Assembly (NCBI RefSeq): GCF_001644015.1
Contig: NZ_LUUI01000077.1
Span: 30,955-94,954 of the forward strand
DNA from: Methylomonas lenta
GTDB taxonomy: Bacteria > Pseudomonadota > Gammaproteobacteria > Methylococcales > Methylomonadaceae
Length of the DNA: 64,000 bases
Direction: 5' to 3'
Shown: piece after piece, positions 1 through 7,646 of the stretch
How the letters are laid out: every line of letters begins with the position of its first letter
Numbering within the stretch: position 1 is the first letter of the stretch
The notes under the pieces: generated by a model
What the model was told of the DNA's origin: nothing
What the model saw: the letters and a program-made list of their open reading frames with translations, nothing else
Database searches by the model: none
Position numbers and translations under genes: made by a program

Positions 1-548
1 GTCGCAATGCCTTTAAAACCCGCATGGCAGAATTAGGCGTGCAATTTGCCAGCGAAGCCGATTTGAACGATGTTTTTTTCCGCTTTAAACAATTGGCTGA
101 CAAAAAACACGAAATTTTCGATGAAGACCTGCAAGCCTTAATTTCCGAGCAAAGTTTTGAAGCAGAGGATGAGCACATCAAATTGGTGGCTCTGAAGGTC
201 TGCTCGGAAACTGGCGAAGTGCCGAATGCCACCGTGACTATTCGTGTCGATGGCAAAGAAATGACCGGCTGTGCGCAAGGAGGCGGTGCGGTTGATGCCA
301 GTTTGAAAGCGATTGAAAGTTTGGTGAAAACGGGTGCTATCTTGGCTTTGTATTCGGTTAACAACATCACGAATGGCACGGATGCGCAAGGCGAAGTGAC
401 AGTAAGGTTGGAACATGCCGGTCGAATTGTCAACGGTTCCGGTGCGGATACCGATATTGTGATTGCATCGGCCAAGGCTTATATCAATGCGGTTAATAAA
501 CTGCAAGGCGTTGATAAAAGACGGCATCCGCAAAAAGGCGATGTCTAG
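1..548 (+). CDS. leuA: 2-isopropylmalate synthase, C-terminal part (5' truncated by window edge)
   Basis: Open frame runs in from the left edge (codons begin at base 3) and ends at 548, so only the C-terminal ~182 residues are present. LeuA condenses acetyl-CoA with 2-ketoisovalerate in the first committed step of leucine synthesis. The visible part begins with [12 protein letters not shown], the typical end of the catalytic/linker region, and continues into the regulatory LeuA dimer domain, recognisable by the [15 protein letters not shown] stretch and the [27 protein letters not shown]-terminal segment read in two parts ([12 protein letters not shown], then [14 protein letters not shown]). 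This domain binds leucine for feedback inhibition. The catalytic barrel lies outside the window. Identity is secure; an upstream leuA start cannot be seen. Confidence 0.95.
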   Translation, partial: RNAFKTRMAELGVQFASEADLNDVFFRFKQLADKKHEIFDEDLQALISEQSFEAEDEHIKLVALKVCSETGEVPNATVTIRVDGKEMTGCAQGGGAVDASLKAIESLVKTGAILALYSVNNITNGTDAQGEVTVRLEHAGRIVNGSGADTDIVIASAKAYINAVNKLQGVDKRRHPQKGDV

Positions 549-559
549 TCTAAGCAGTT

Positions 560-1411
560 ATGGATAACGCCACCCGCTTGCAGTATCTGGAGGCGATGGG
601 CATCGATGTCTGGGTTCCCAGGCATCAACCCGTCACTGGCGTGCCGGCGGGTGGCGAGTCGGACAATGTAGGGCGGACTGTCGAGTGCAGGGATGGAGGA
701 GGTATTCCCTCAAGGGCACAAGGCACAATTGCCGAACAGCGAGACGCCGATCAAGAAGGCCTAAATCAAAGTACCGTTACGCCAAGTGAAGCGCCCGAGT
801 GTTGGGCTTCATTAGCTTCAGCCCAAGCTACGCAATTATCCCATGCCGGCGATCATGCTTGGAGCGAGCTGCAACAACAGGTTGCTGCGTGCCATGCCTG
901 CCAATTATGCGAAACCCGCACCCAAACCGTATTCGGTGTAGGCAGTCATCGGGCAAGCTGGATGCTGATCGGTGAAGCGCCGGGACAAAACGAAGATTTG
1001 CAGGGCGAACCGTTCGTCGGCAAAGCCGGTCAGTTATTGAATGAAATGTTACGGGCAATCGGTTTGGCGAGGGAGGAAGTCTTTATTGCCAATGTGTTGA
1101 AATGCCGCCCGCCCGCCAATCGCGACCCGCAAGCCGAGGAAGTGGCTGCTTGTCATGATTTTCTACAGCAGCAGATTAGCCTGTTGCAGCCCAAGATTAT
1201 TTTGGCAGTGGGTCGCATTGCAGCACAAAATTTACTCAATTCCCAGCAACCTCTGGCAAAATTACGCGGTAGACTGCACCGACTGGAAGATATTCCATTG
1301 GTGGTGGTTCACCATCCGGCTTACCTGTTACGCGCATTAACGGAAAAAGCCAAGGCTTGGGACGATCTGCAATTTGCGTTGTCCGTTTATCAATCGCTAG
1401 AAGAAAAATAA
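560..1411 (+). CDS. Family 4 uracil-DNA glycosylase (Fe-S)
   Basis: A 283-residue protein of the type 4 uracil-DNA glycosylase family, which removes uracil from DNA to start base excision repair. The family's four iron-sulfur cysteines are visible: C114 and C117 (CQLC), then C182 and C198, with the usual 16-residue gap between the last two. The active-site motif GEAPGQNED lies near residues 138-146 and the late motif HHPAYLLR near the C-terminus. The first ~100 residues are a low-complexity linker with an N-terminal helix (LQYLEAMGIDVW), common in proteobacterial members. The gene starts 11 bases after leuA and is followed immediately by rimI, so the last two are probably co-transcribed. Confidence 0.92.
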   Translation: MDNATRLQYLEAMGIDVWVPRHQPVTGVPAGGESDNVGRTVECRDGGGIPSRAQGTIAEQRDADQEGLNQSTVTPSEAPECWASLASAQATQLSHAGDHAWSELQQQVAACHACQLCETRTQTVFGVGSHRASWMLIGEAPGQNEDLQGEPFVGKAGQLLNEMLRAIGLAREEVFIANVLKCRPPANRDPQAEEVAACHDFLQQQISLLQPKIILAVGRIAAQNLLNSQQPLAKLRGRLHRLEDIPLVVVHHPAYLLRALTEKAKAWDDLQFALSVYQSLEEK

Positions 1412-1413
1412 TA

Positions 1414-1971
1414 ATGATGTGGAAATTGCTACATAAATTAAAAAATGCCGTTCTTTACGATGCTGATCGAGAGTTTTACGCCAAAGTGTTTCCGAACTCA
1501 GTGAGTAGCAAAGATTTACTGCGGCTACGAAAAATGGATCACAGTGACTTGACTGCGGTGTTAAGAATTGAAGCCTTAAATTACGAGTTTCCTTGGTCGG
1601 CAGGGGTTTTTAAGGATTGTTTTCAGGCCATGAATTACACCAATTGGGTGTGTGAAGCTCCGGATGATGTGATTGTCGGCTATTGCATTATTTCAGTAGC
1701 CGTTGGCGAAGCGCATATTATGAATATCAGCGTCAGCCCGTATTTTCAAAGACAGGGCGCAGGTCGTAAAATGCTGGAGCATTTAATCGAATATGCCCGC
1801 TCACGTGCCGAGAAAGTCTTTTTGGAAGTGCGGCCTAGTAATCCAGGGGCAATTGATTTGTATCGTCAAGTGGGCTTTCGCGAAATTGGTGTGCGCAAAG
1901 GCTATTATCCAGCCAAGAATGGACGTGAGGATGCGATTATGTTTGAACTGGATCTAGTGCCAATGTTGTAA
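1414..1971 (+). CDS. rimI: Ribosomal-protein alanine acetyltransferase RimI (GNAT family)
   Basis: GNAT N-acetyltransferase, expected to acetylate the N-terminal alanine of ribosomal protein S18. The core starts with LRIEALNYEFPWSAGVF, the RimI substrate-side motif, and the acetyl-CoA pyrophosphate loop QRQGAGRKML lies near residues 111-120. LEVRPSNPGAIDLYRQVGF is the typical C-terminal strand and helix. Two ATG codons at 1414 and 1417 follow the glycosylase stop by two bases; the longer open frame into the upstream gene is not needed. The product is ~185 residues, about 35 longer than E. coli RimI, from an N-terminal extension (LLHKLKNAVLYDADREF). E. coli RimI is unfused, as here; the usual neighbour tsaB is absent. 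Confidence 0.88.
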   Translation: MMWKLLHKLKNAVLYDADREFYAKVFPNSVSSKDLLRLRKMDHSDLTAVLRIEALNYEFPWSAGVFKDCFQAMNYTNWVCEAPDDVIVGYCIISVAVGEAHIMNISVSPYFQRQGAGRKMLEHLIEYARSRAEKVFLEVRPSNPGAIDLYRQVGFREIGVRKGYYPAKNGREDAIMFELDLVPML

Positions 1972-2064
1972 TCGTGTCGATTAATACAGTTAGTTCAATC
2001 ATTAAGAATGTGGTTGGAGATAACTTCACGGACCCCCAACCGCTCTGCGGTTCGGGACGCTGGA

Positions 2065-2321
2065 GTTCCCCACGCAAAGCACTCATCGTTATACACATCT
2101 CGATTTACACTGCGTAATCCGTTTTCATGCTGGAACACTTTAATGTGATGGTGTTAAGCCCCCTCTCCTGATGGAGAGGGCGGGGGTGAGGAGAATTTGA
2201 ATCACCAAAATGCTTTATTTTGATTCTCCTCACCCTACCCTCTCCAACAAGAGAGGGGTTTTGAGGGCTTCGCCAGGATTCGAGTGACTTGTGTATAACG
2301 ATGAGCGCAAAGCATGGGAAC
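2065..2321. repeat. Nested palindromic repeat element (REP/MITE-like)
   Basis: The gene-free stretch 1972-2460 contains a symmetric element. Outer arms at 2082-2097 and 2290-2305 are perfect 16-base inverted repeats (core ATCGTTATACACA and its complement), and the similarity extends imperfectly outwards to 2065 and 2321. Inside, 2174-2196 pairs with 2223-2244 with one bulge, and each inner arm carries its own hairpin (2161-2180, CCCTCTCC/GGAGAGGG; 2239-2258, CCCTCTC/GAGAGGG). CCCTCTCC-type and GGGACGCT-type palindromes are widespread intergenic repeats in proteobacteria. No open frame of note lies within. It may be a composite of two palindromic repeats or a non-autonomous mobile element. Confidence 0.75.
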
Positions 2322-2460
2322 CATAAGCGGGAGTTGATTTTGGCGAAATCCTAAGCCGCAAATCTGTTTTTGTAAAAAATTCTACCCGTGACGATCTTGA
2401 CTTTTTATTTTTTTAAGGCATAGATATTCCATTGCTTTTGTCCTGGTTCGGAGGTTCGTC

Positions 2461-2985
2461 ATGTCTCAATCTAAAGCTTATTTAAACTCTGCAACTCATC
2501 CGGTGGTGGCTATCGTGGCCGGTGTTGATAAGGATGTTGAGCGCGGCGAGGATATTTTGATGTTGGGCTATAGTCTGGTATTGATGGCGCCGATTTTTGC
2601 GCCGATTGCGCCACCCCGAGTGTTGTTGCCTTTGATGGCGTTAGCCTTTGTGATTTCAGTGTGCGTGGCCAGGTTGAACTTTTTAGGGATACGTACCAAA
2701 TTGGCCGCTGCCATGGCGGCATTGGATGGTCGGCAGGATTTGTCTTTGCTGAAACCGATTACCGAGATTTTTGCCGAACATCCCAAGTCCACGTTAACCG
2801 AAGGTTTTAATCCGTTAAAAAACTGGCAGCGCACAGCCAAAAGCATACTCGGCGCAATGATGATCAATTCATTCTGGATGCCGATTTTTTACATGCTGGG
2901 TTTGCAATTTGTTGAAGAAAAACAGCTGAGTTTATTGAATCGCGCAGTGATGGAAGCCGAAGAAAAAACCTCAAGCTGGCGCTAG
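2461..2985 (+). CDS. Hypothetical membrane protein
   Basis: A 174-residue protein I do not recognise. It starts at an ATG preceded by a good GGAGG at 2450-2454. A short N-terminal segment with VDKDVERGEDILMLGYS precedes two adjacent hydrophobic stretches (about residues 40-50 and 57-70, separated by a PPR turn), then a soluble middle part, then a third hydrophobic segment near residues 130-148 (ILGAMMINSFWMPIFYMLG). The N-terminal VDKDVER..EDILML segment recurs in a 36-codon frame at 5639-5749, so the family has two copies here. It stands alone, between the palindromic repeat and the convergent malic enzyme gene. Function unknown. Confidence 0.7.
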   Translation: MSQSKAYLNSATHPVVAIVAGVDKDVERGEDILMLGYSLVLMAPIFAPIAPPRVLLPLMALAFVISVCVARLNFLGIRTKLAAAMAALDGRQDLSLLKPITEIFAEHPKSTLTEGFNPLKNWQRTAKSILGAMMINSFWMPIFYMLGLQFVEEKQLSLLNRAVMEAEEKTSSWR

Positions 2986-3195
2986 TTATTCATACAAGCA
3001 GTGCCGACTCCAATTTAAGCACTGCTTTTATCGCTAAAGTCTGGACGGGTTAATCATTTAAGGCGGTTACGTTAAGCCGTTCATGGTGGGTTTGTCCGAC
3101 CATCAGCGGCTTAATTTTTACCTTAAAGGCATTGGTTGCTAATCATGCGACATTTGGAAATGAACATCAACCCCTGCATTTCAGATTACAGCCGA

Positions 3196-4815
3196 TCAAT
3201 AAATCGTGTTGTACATCATGTCCTGTAAAACCTTTTTGATGTCCCCTGGTTGAGGTGAGCGGTTAAGTCCTTGCTCAAAAACATAGGTGGCTACTTGTTC
3301 GGCAATTAGTAAAGAAATATCCAGGATGTTATCCAGGTCGGGATAAATGGTGCCATTCAGCAGCTCGGTTTTTGAAACTTGTTTTGCCAATGTTTTTGCC
3401 GCAATCAAAAACATTTCATCGGTGATAATACTCGCATCGCCAGCCAGCGCGCCTAAACCTACGCCCGGAAAAATGTAGACATTGTTGCCCTGTCCGGGAA
3501 TAAAGCGTCGCCCCCCCTCTATAGTGACGGGGGGAAATGGGCTGCCGCTAGCAAAAATGACATTACCATCACTCCATTCGTAAGCTTGTTGGGCAGTACA
3601 TTCAGAGCGTGAGGTAGGGTTTGATAATGATAATAAAACCGGGTGCTCGTTATGCTTGCACATGGCCTTGACAACCTTAGAATTAAAGGTGCCACCGACG
3701 CCGGTCGCACCGATCAAAACATGCGGTTTAAAGTGATTGATGGCGCCAATAAATGACAGCATCGGTTGTTCATGGGCATAAGGTAAGTTATGCGGCATCA
3801 AGTCGTCTCTTTCTTTGCAAATCAGGCCATTTTCATCCACAAACCATAGCCGTTGCACGGCTTCGGATTCAGTTAGGCCTTCTGCAACCAAGGCTAGTTT
3901 TATCAAGTCGCCTATGCCGGTAGCGGCAGAGCCGGCCCCTAAAAACATCAGTCGTAAGTCTTTGAACGCATGCCCGGTTATGCCGCAAGACGCCAGTACG
4001 CCAGACAGCGCCATGGCCGCCGTGCCTTGAATGTCATCATTGAAACACAAGATCGATTTCCGGTATTTTTCCAGTAAGGCATAGGCGTTCGGGGTCAAAA
4101 AATCTTCAAACTGAATTAACGCTTTAGGAAAGATCTCCTGTACGGCCTGGACAAATTCATCAACCAGGCTTAAATATTCATCACCCTGTATACGTTTTTG
4201 GGTTAAGCCCAGATACAAAGGATCCTCACGCAAGCTGACGTTATTTGTGCCTACATCCAACATGACCGGCATACAGTATTCCGGATGTATGCCTGCGCAG
4301 GCGGTGTATAAAGATAATTTGCCGATCGGGATGCCCATACCGTTTGCGCCAAGATCCCCAAGTCCTAAGATGCGTTCACCATCGGTGACGACAATGATGC
4401 GTACATCTTTATGCGGCCAGTTTTGCAATACTTCTTTAATCTGCCCGCGATTTGTAGCGCTAAGCGTCAAGCCTTTTTGTTGTTGATAAATATGGGCAAA
4501 TTCCTGACAGGCTTCTCCCACCGTCGGGGTATAGATGATGGGCAGCATTTCTTTGATATTTTCTGAAACCAAACGAAAAAATAAGCGCTCGTTGCGACTT
4601 TGTAGGCTATTCAGAAAAATATAGCGGGCTATATTGCTTTCTTGTCTATGCAGGTTGGCTAGAACTCTCTTTAATTGCGTGTCCTGGGTGGTAATCGCTG
4701 TCGGCAACAGGCCGTGTAATTTGTACTTATCCCTTTCTTCTGAGGTAAAGGCGGTGGATTTGTTAAGGCTTGGGTTTTTTAATCGGTCAATACCGATGAT
4801 CAGCTCTTCGTTCAT
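3196..4815 (-). CDS. maeA: NAD-dependent malic enzyme (malate dehydrogenase, oxaloacetate-decarboxylating)
   Basis: A 539-residue malic enzyme converting L-malate to pyruvate and CO2 with reduction of NAD(P). The length and layout match the large-subunit (SfcA/MaeA) type. Visible landmarks: YTPTVGEACQ with the general-acid tyrosine at residue 95, the long signature DGERILGLGDLGANGMGIPIG at about 145-165 with the catalytic lysine K166 directly after it, the metal-binding FNDDIQGTAA near 258, and the dinucleotide-binding GAGSAATGIGDL near 293. The NAD preference is inferred from family type, not proven. It is a single gene upstream (in its own direction) of nothing obvious; the LapA-like gene at 4847-5341 lies 31 bases before its start and may share its transcript. 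Confidence 0.95.
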   Translation of the reverse strand: MNEELIIGIDRLKNPSLNKSTAFTSEERDKYKLHGLLPTAITTQDTQLKRVLANLHRQESNIARYIFLNSLQSRNERLFFRLVSENIKEMLPIIYTPTVGEACQEFAHIYQQQKGLTLSATNRGQIKEVLQNWPHKDVRIIVVTDGERILGLGDLGANGMGIPIGKLSLYTACAGIHPEYCMPVMLDVGTNNVSLREDPLYLGLTQKRIQGDEYLSLVDEFVQAVQEIFPKALIQFEDFLTPNAYALLEKYRKSILCFNDDIQGTAAMALSGVLASCGITGHAFKDLRLMFLGAGSAATGIGDLIKLALVAEGLTESEAVQRLWFVDENGLICKERDDLMPHNLPYAHEQPMLSFIGAINHFKPHVLIGATGVGGTFNSKVVKAMCKHNEHPVLLSLSNPTSRSECTAQQAYEWSDGNVIFASGSPFPPVTIEGGRRFIPGQGNNVYIFPGVGLGALAGDASIITDEMFLIAAKTLAKQVSKTELLNGTIYPDLDNILDISLLIAEQVATYVFEQGLNRSPQPGDIKKVLQDMMYNTIY

Positions 4816-4846
4816 TGATGAATCTCTTTTTGTAGCTTACTTTTAA

Positions 4847-5341
4847 TTAACTTTCGCTAGGCGGTAAATATTTGGTTCTTTCAAGACGATCTTCTAACTC
4901 GCCAATATAGGCGTCCAGCGTATTTTCCATCTCTTCAATCATGGTGCGGAAATTACCATCAACGAGGTCGTATCTTGCAAATAGTTCGGCTTTTATTTCA
5001 TCGTTAAGTAAACTTTGTTTGGACAATTCAGTTTCAAAACTATTTTTTAATTCGGTAAAGCGCGATTTTTCAGTATCGTTGACTAGCTCTTTGTTCGCTT
5101 CCAATTCTTTCGAGTAGCGACGGGATTCAAGAATTGAAGTGGATTGCATATAGACCATATTCATTAGAAAGAGCACAGTGATAAATATCAATGTGCCTAG
5201 CAAAACCAGCCCAATGGGGGCTTGAATAGTTGTAAACCCAAGCGACAATTCATTGGGCGCAATAAAAATAGGCCAGTTATGATATGCAAGCGCAGCCGTA
5301 GCTGTAAAAGTCAGTAGTAATAAAAGACCGAAAAATCTCAT
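4847..5341 (-). CDS. LapA-like inner membrane protein with coiled coil
   Basis: A 164-residue protein with an N-terminal hydrophobic segment (residues 1-20, possibly a signal anchor), a short outer loop, a second membrane segment around 42-63 (GLVLLGTLIFITVLFLMNMVY), then a charged C-terminal half predicted as a coiled coil (residues ~75-155, rich in E, K and L). The arrangement of membrane segment, turn, membrane segment and coiled coil resembles the LapA/DUF1049 family of envelope proteins; the match is by shape and a few residues only. It lies upstream of the malic enzyme gene on the same strand with 31 bases between. Function unknown. Confidence 0.6.
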   Translation of the reverse strand: MRFFGLLLLLTFTATAALAYHNWPIFIAPNELSLGFTTIQAPIGLVLLGTLIFITVLFLMNMVYMQSTSILESRRYSKELEANKELVNDTEKSRFTELKNSFETELSKQSLLNDEIKAELFARYDLVDGNFRTMIEEMENTLDAYIGELEDRLERTKYLPPSES

Positions 5342-5638
5342 AGTAATATCCCCAATTCCATGAAGTGAGCTGATATGCCAAGCTCTGAATCTACATCCAT
5401 CATATCACCCTGCATTAGCAATCAATGAAGTGTTTGCAAGCGAATTGCGCCTGGCTAAAAGTTGCTAAGACTAAGGCTTGATCAGCTGGCAATTTCGCCT
5501 AAGTGAGTGAGTTTTGTATTATGAAGCTAGGTTTTTGGCGGCATCTGAAAGTGTTTCAATTAGCGAATGTTTAGCAGTTGCCTTTAGAAAAACCTGATTA
5601 GGATTTGGTTTGGAATAAGGTGCCGACTTGGAATCCCC
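5342..5638. other. Gene-poor stretch
   Basis: About 300 bases between the LapA-like gene and the small paralogous fragment. It should hold the promoter of the minus-strand LapA-like gene near 5342-5420. I see no convincing terminator, RNA gene or repeat. A 69-codon minus-strand frame crosses 5519-5728 but it covers the better supported plus-strand fragment at 5639-5749. Confidence 0.4.
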
Positions 5639-5749
5639 ATGCAAAACATCGTGGCCGCTGTCGATAAAGATGTCGAACGTAGCGAAGATATTTTGATGCT
5701 GAGTTATAAGTTGGATAAATCCAAGCAAAATTCCGTGTTGGTGCTTTAG
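5639..5749 (+). pseudogene. Short fragment paralogous to the 2461-2985 protein N-terminus
   Basis: A 36-codon frame (ATG at 5639, TAG at 5747-5749) encodes IVAAVDKDVERSEDILMLSY, closely matching IVAGVDKDVERGEDILMLGY in the protein at 2461-2985. Across 22 aligned codons I count eight synonymous and four amino-acid-changing codon differences, a pattern expected if both copies evolved as coding sequence before the second was cut short. After the match the frame continues for 14 unrelated residues and stops. It overlaps the last four bases of the convergent pgaD gene. It may be a decayed paralogue or a functional small protein; upstream there is no strong ribosome binding site, which favours decay. 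Confidence 0.6.
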
Positions 5750-6261
5750 ATTGGAGTTTCGGGTTGTTGCTTCAGCTCTGCTGTAACAGAAGATTGTTTT
5801 GGCATTTCAGAGGGAAGCTCAATTTCTGTACTGTTGACAATATTTCCATGCTCATCGAAATAGACTGATAAGCACTGGGATTTTTGTTGTTTGGCCAGTA
5901 ATGAGGGGTCGATAGCAAAAAATATGGATAATTGATGGTTGTTGACAGGCTCAATGGCCGCACGGCGATCGATGTCTTTAAAGCGCATAAAATTATAAAG
6001 CGCCCAAATTCCCAAAATAAAACCTATAACCGCCACGCATATTAGAAATAAGCCGAAATCGGTAATCACGGCTTTATAGCCTTCCAGTTCTATCATTTCA
6101 AGATAAACCAAATCTAAACCCAGCAGCCAGCCGATTAAAGTGACTAAAGGAGTCCATAAAAAAATCCAGATTATCCAGAACAGAAACGTGAAGAGGGCGG
6201 AGAGGTAACGCTCACTTAGGCTCTGCAGCGATGGTGAATTGATGACCAAGGGTTGTTTCAT
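5746..6261 (-). CDS. pgaD: PgaD-like subunit of poly-beta-1,6-GlcNAc synthase
   Basis: A 171-residue protein with two membrane segments (about residues 20-50, rich in W, I, L and F, and about 68-92) followed by a soluble tail, the layout of PgaD. PgaD partners PgaC in the inner membrane; in E. coli the pair forms the c-di-GMP-responsive poly-N-acetylglucosamine synthase. Its start overlaps the pgaC stop by four bases (ATGA), so translation is probably coupled. The cytoplasmic tail here (residues ~95-171) is much longer than needed for the membrane core and ends in a Q/E/P-rich stretch. Assignment rests on topology and position after pgaC rather than on a strong motif. Confidence 0.85.
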   Translation of the reverse strand: MKQPLVINSPSLQSLSERYLSALFTFLFWIIWIFLWTPLVTLIGWLLGLDLVYLEMIELEGYKAVITDFGLFLICVAVIGFILGIWALYNFMRFKDIDRRAAIEPVNNHQLSIFFAIDPSLLAKQQKSQCLSVYFDEHGNIVNSTEIELPSEMPKQSSVTAELKQQPETPI

Positions 6262-7619
6262 CTCAGACCTCGATCGGGGCTAACCCAGGTTGCTCGTGTG
6301 TTACGTTTTTTTATCAGGGCTTTGATCAAGCCGCATACAGTTGTTAGCACGTTGATCAGCCAGTAAATCAATGGATACCAGATCATCCAGTAATAGGTTT
6401 TGGTAATGCCTTTTTCGTAGCGGGAATCTATAATCAGGCTGACGGCAAATTGTAGTAAGCAAGTGGCCCCTAAAAGTACGCCACCCCAGCTGGGTATCAG
6501 TGTTGGAATGGTCAGTTCATCCGGTAACTCGAAAAACCAGCCTAGTGTCCAGAGGATTAAAATCATGATCATTGTGAAGGACCAGAATACACTGGTCAGA
6601 TATTCGACATAAATCCCCCACATGCGCCGTGACCGCCATATAGCTAGAGGTTTGCTGTAACGAAACAAAACCTCTGCTCCGCCTTGGGCCCAGCGTAAAC
6701 GTTGTCGCCATAGTCCTCGCAAAGTTTCCGGCATCAAAATCCAGCAGAGTGCATTGGGTTCGAAACGAATATCCCAATGATCGAGTTGCAATTTCCAGCT
6801 GATGTCAATGTCGTCAGTCACTATGTCGGTGCTCCAGTAACCAACGCGATGCAGCGCTGATTTCCGAAAGCCGGCAACGACGCCAGAAACAGTGAAGATG
6901 CGGCCATAGACTCGTTGCGCCCGTTTGATCAGGCCGATAATGGCAGAAAATTCGCCAACCTGGATTTTACCTAGCAACGTTGAGCGTGTGCGTATGCGGG
7001 GATTACCAGTGACGGCAGCCACGCGCGGCCCGGAGAGTAAATGCTGCATGATCCAGGTGGTGGCGTGTGGTGCTAATAGGGCATCGCCGTCTATGCAGAT
7101 CAGATATTCGTTATTGGAAAAAAGCGCACCGGTCCTTAAAGCCACCGCTTTGCCTTGGTTCTGCTCCAGGTTGATTACCCGCAATTGCGGATGTTTCGCA
7201 GCCAATTCCAGTAATATGTCCAGTGTATTGTCTTGGCTGCCATCATTGACAGCAATAATCTCAAAATCGGGGTATTGTTGTTGCAACAAAAACTCGATGG
7301 TATCCGCGATTTCGCGTCCTTCATTGTGGCATGGCACCACAATGGAAACCGGTGGATAGCTCTGCAATATGGGTGGGTGGTCGGGATCAAAATGGCTGTT
7401 TTTTTCCCAGTGAAAATAATAGATGAATGCGCCTATCATCCATAGATAAGCCATGAAGAGCGGGTAATAAAAGGCAAACTCTAGTAGCAGACTTATCCAT
7501 TCGCCGGCAAAATAACTGGCAGTTTGCCAAATCCATTGCCAGATTTGGTAGCTGGCATGCATCACTAACGAGATGACTTGATAGAGTTTGTCCATTAATG
7601 AATGCATCAATTCAGGCAT
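6258..7619 (-). CDS. pgaC: Poly-beta-1,6-N-acetyl-D-glucosamine synthase PgaC (GT2)
   Basis: A 453-residue processive family 2 glycosyltransferase polymerising UDP-GlcNAc into poly-beta-1,6-GlcNAc at the inner membrane. N-terminal membrane segments span about 45-70. The catalytic domain shows VSIVVPCHNEG near 91, the nucleotide-binding aspartate D126 (NDGS), the metal-binding DGD at 177-179, the catalytic TDD at 268-270 and QRLRW at 306-310, all hallmarks of an active processive enzyme. Two or three further membrane segments follow to the C-terminus. It lies 27 bases after the pgaA stop and overlaps pgaD, so pgaA-pgaC-pgaD look like one operon. A pgaB gene, normally between pgaA and pgaC, is missing. 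Confidence 0.95.
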   Translation of the reverse strand: MPELMHSLMDKLYQVISLVMHASYQIWQWIWQTASYFAGEWISLLLEFAFYYPLFMAYLWMIGAFIYYFHWEKNSHFDPDHPPILQSYPPVSIVVPCHNEGREIADTIEFLLQQQYPDFEIIAVNDGSQDNTLDILLELAAKHPQLRVINLEQNQGKAVALRTGALFSNNEYLICIDGDALLAPHATTWIMQHLLSGPRVAAVTGNPRIRTRSTLLGKIQVGEFSAIIGLIKRAQRVYGRIFTVSGVVAGFRKSALHRVGYWSTDIVTDDIDISWKLQLDHWDIRFEPNALCWILMPETLRGLWRQRLRWAQGGAEVLFRYSKPLAIWRSRRMWGIYVEYLTSVFWSFTMIMILILWTLGWFFELPDELTIPTLIPSWGGVLLGATCLLQFAVSLIIDSRYEKGITKTYYWMIWYPLIYWLINVLTTVCGLIKALIKKRNTRATWVSPDRGLR

Positions 7620-7646
7620 GATGGTGGCTGTGAATATATTTGCATA

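Noticed and set aside
2065-2097. CACGCAAAGC resembling the c-di-GMP-I riboswitch core
   Set aside because: It is part of a larger inverted repeat and the other riboswitch segments are missing.
5519-5728. 69-codon minus-strand frame next to pgaD
   Set aside because: Opposes the better supported plus-strand paralogous fragment at 5639-5749 and has no recognisable motif.
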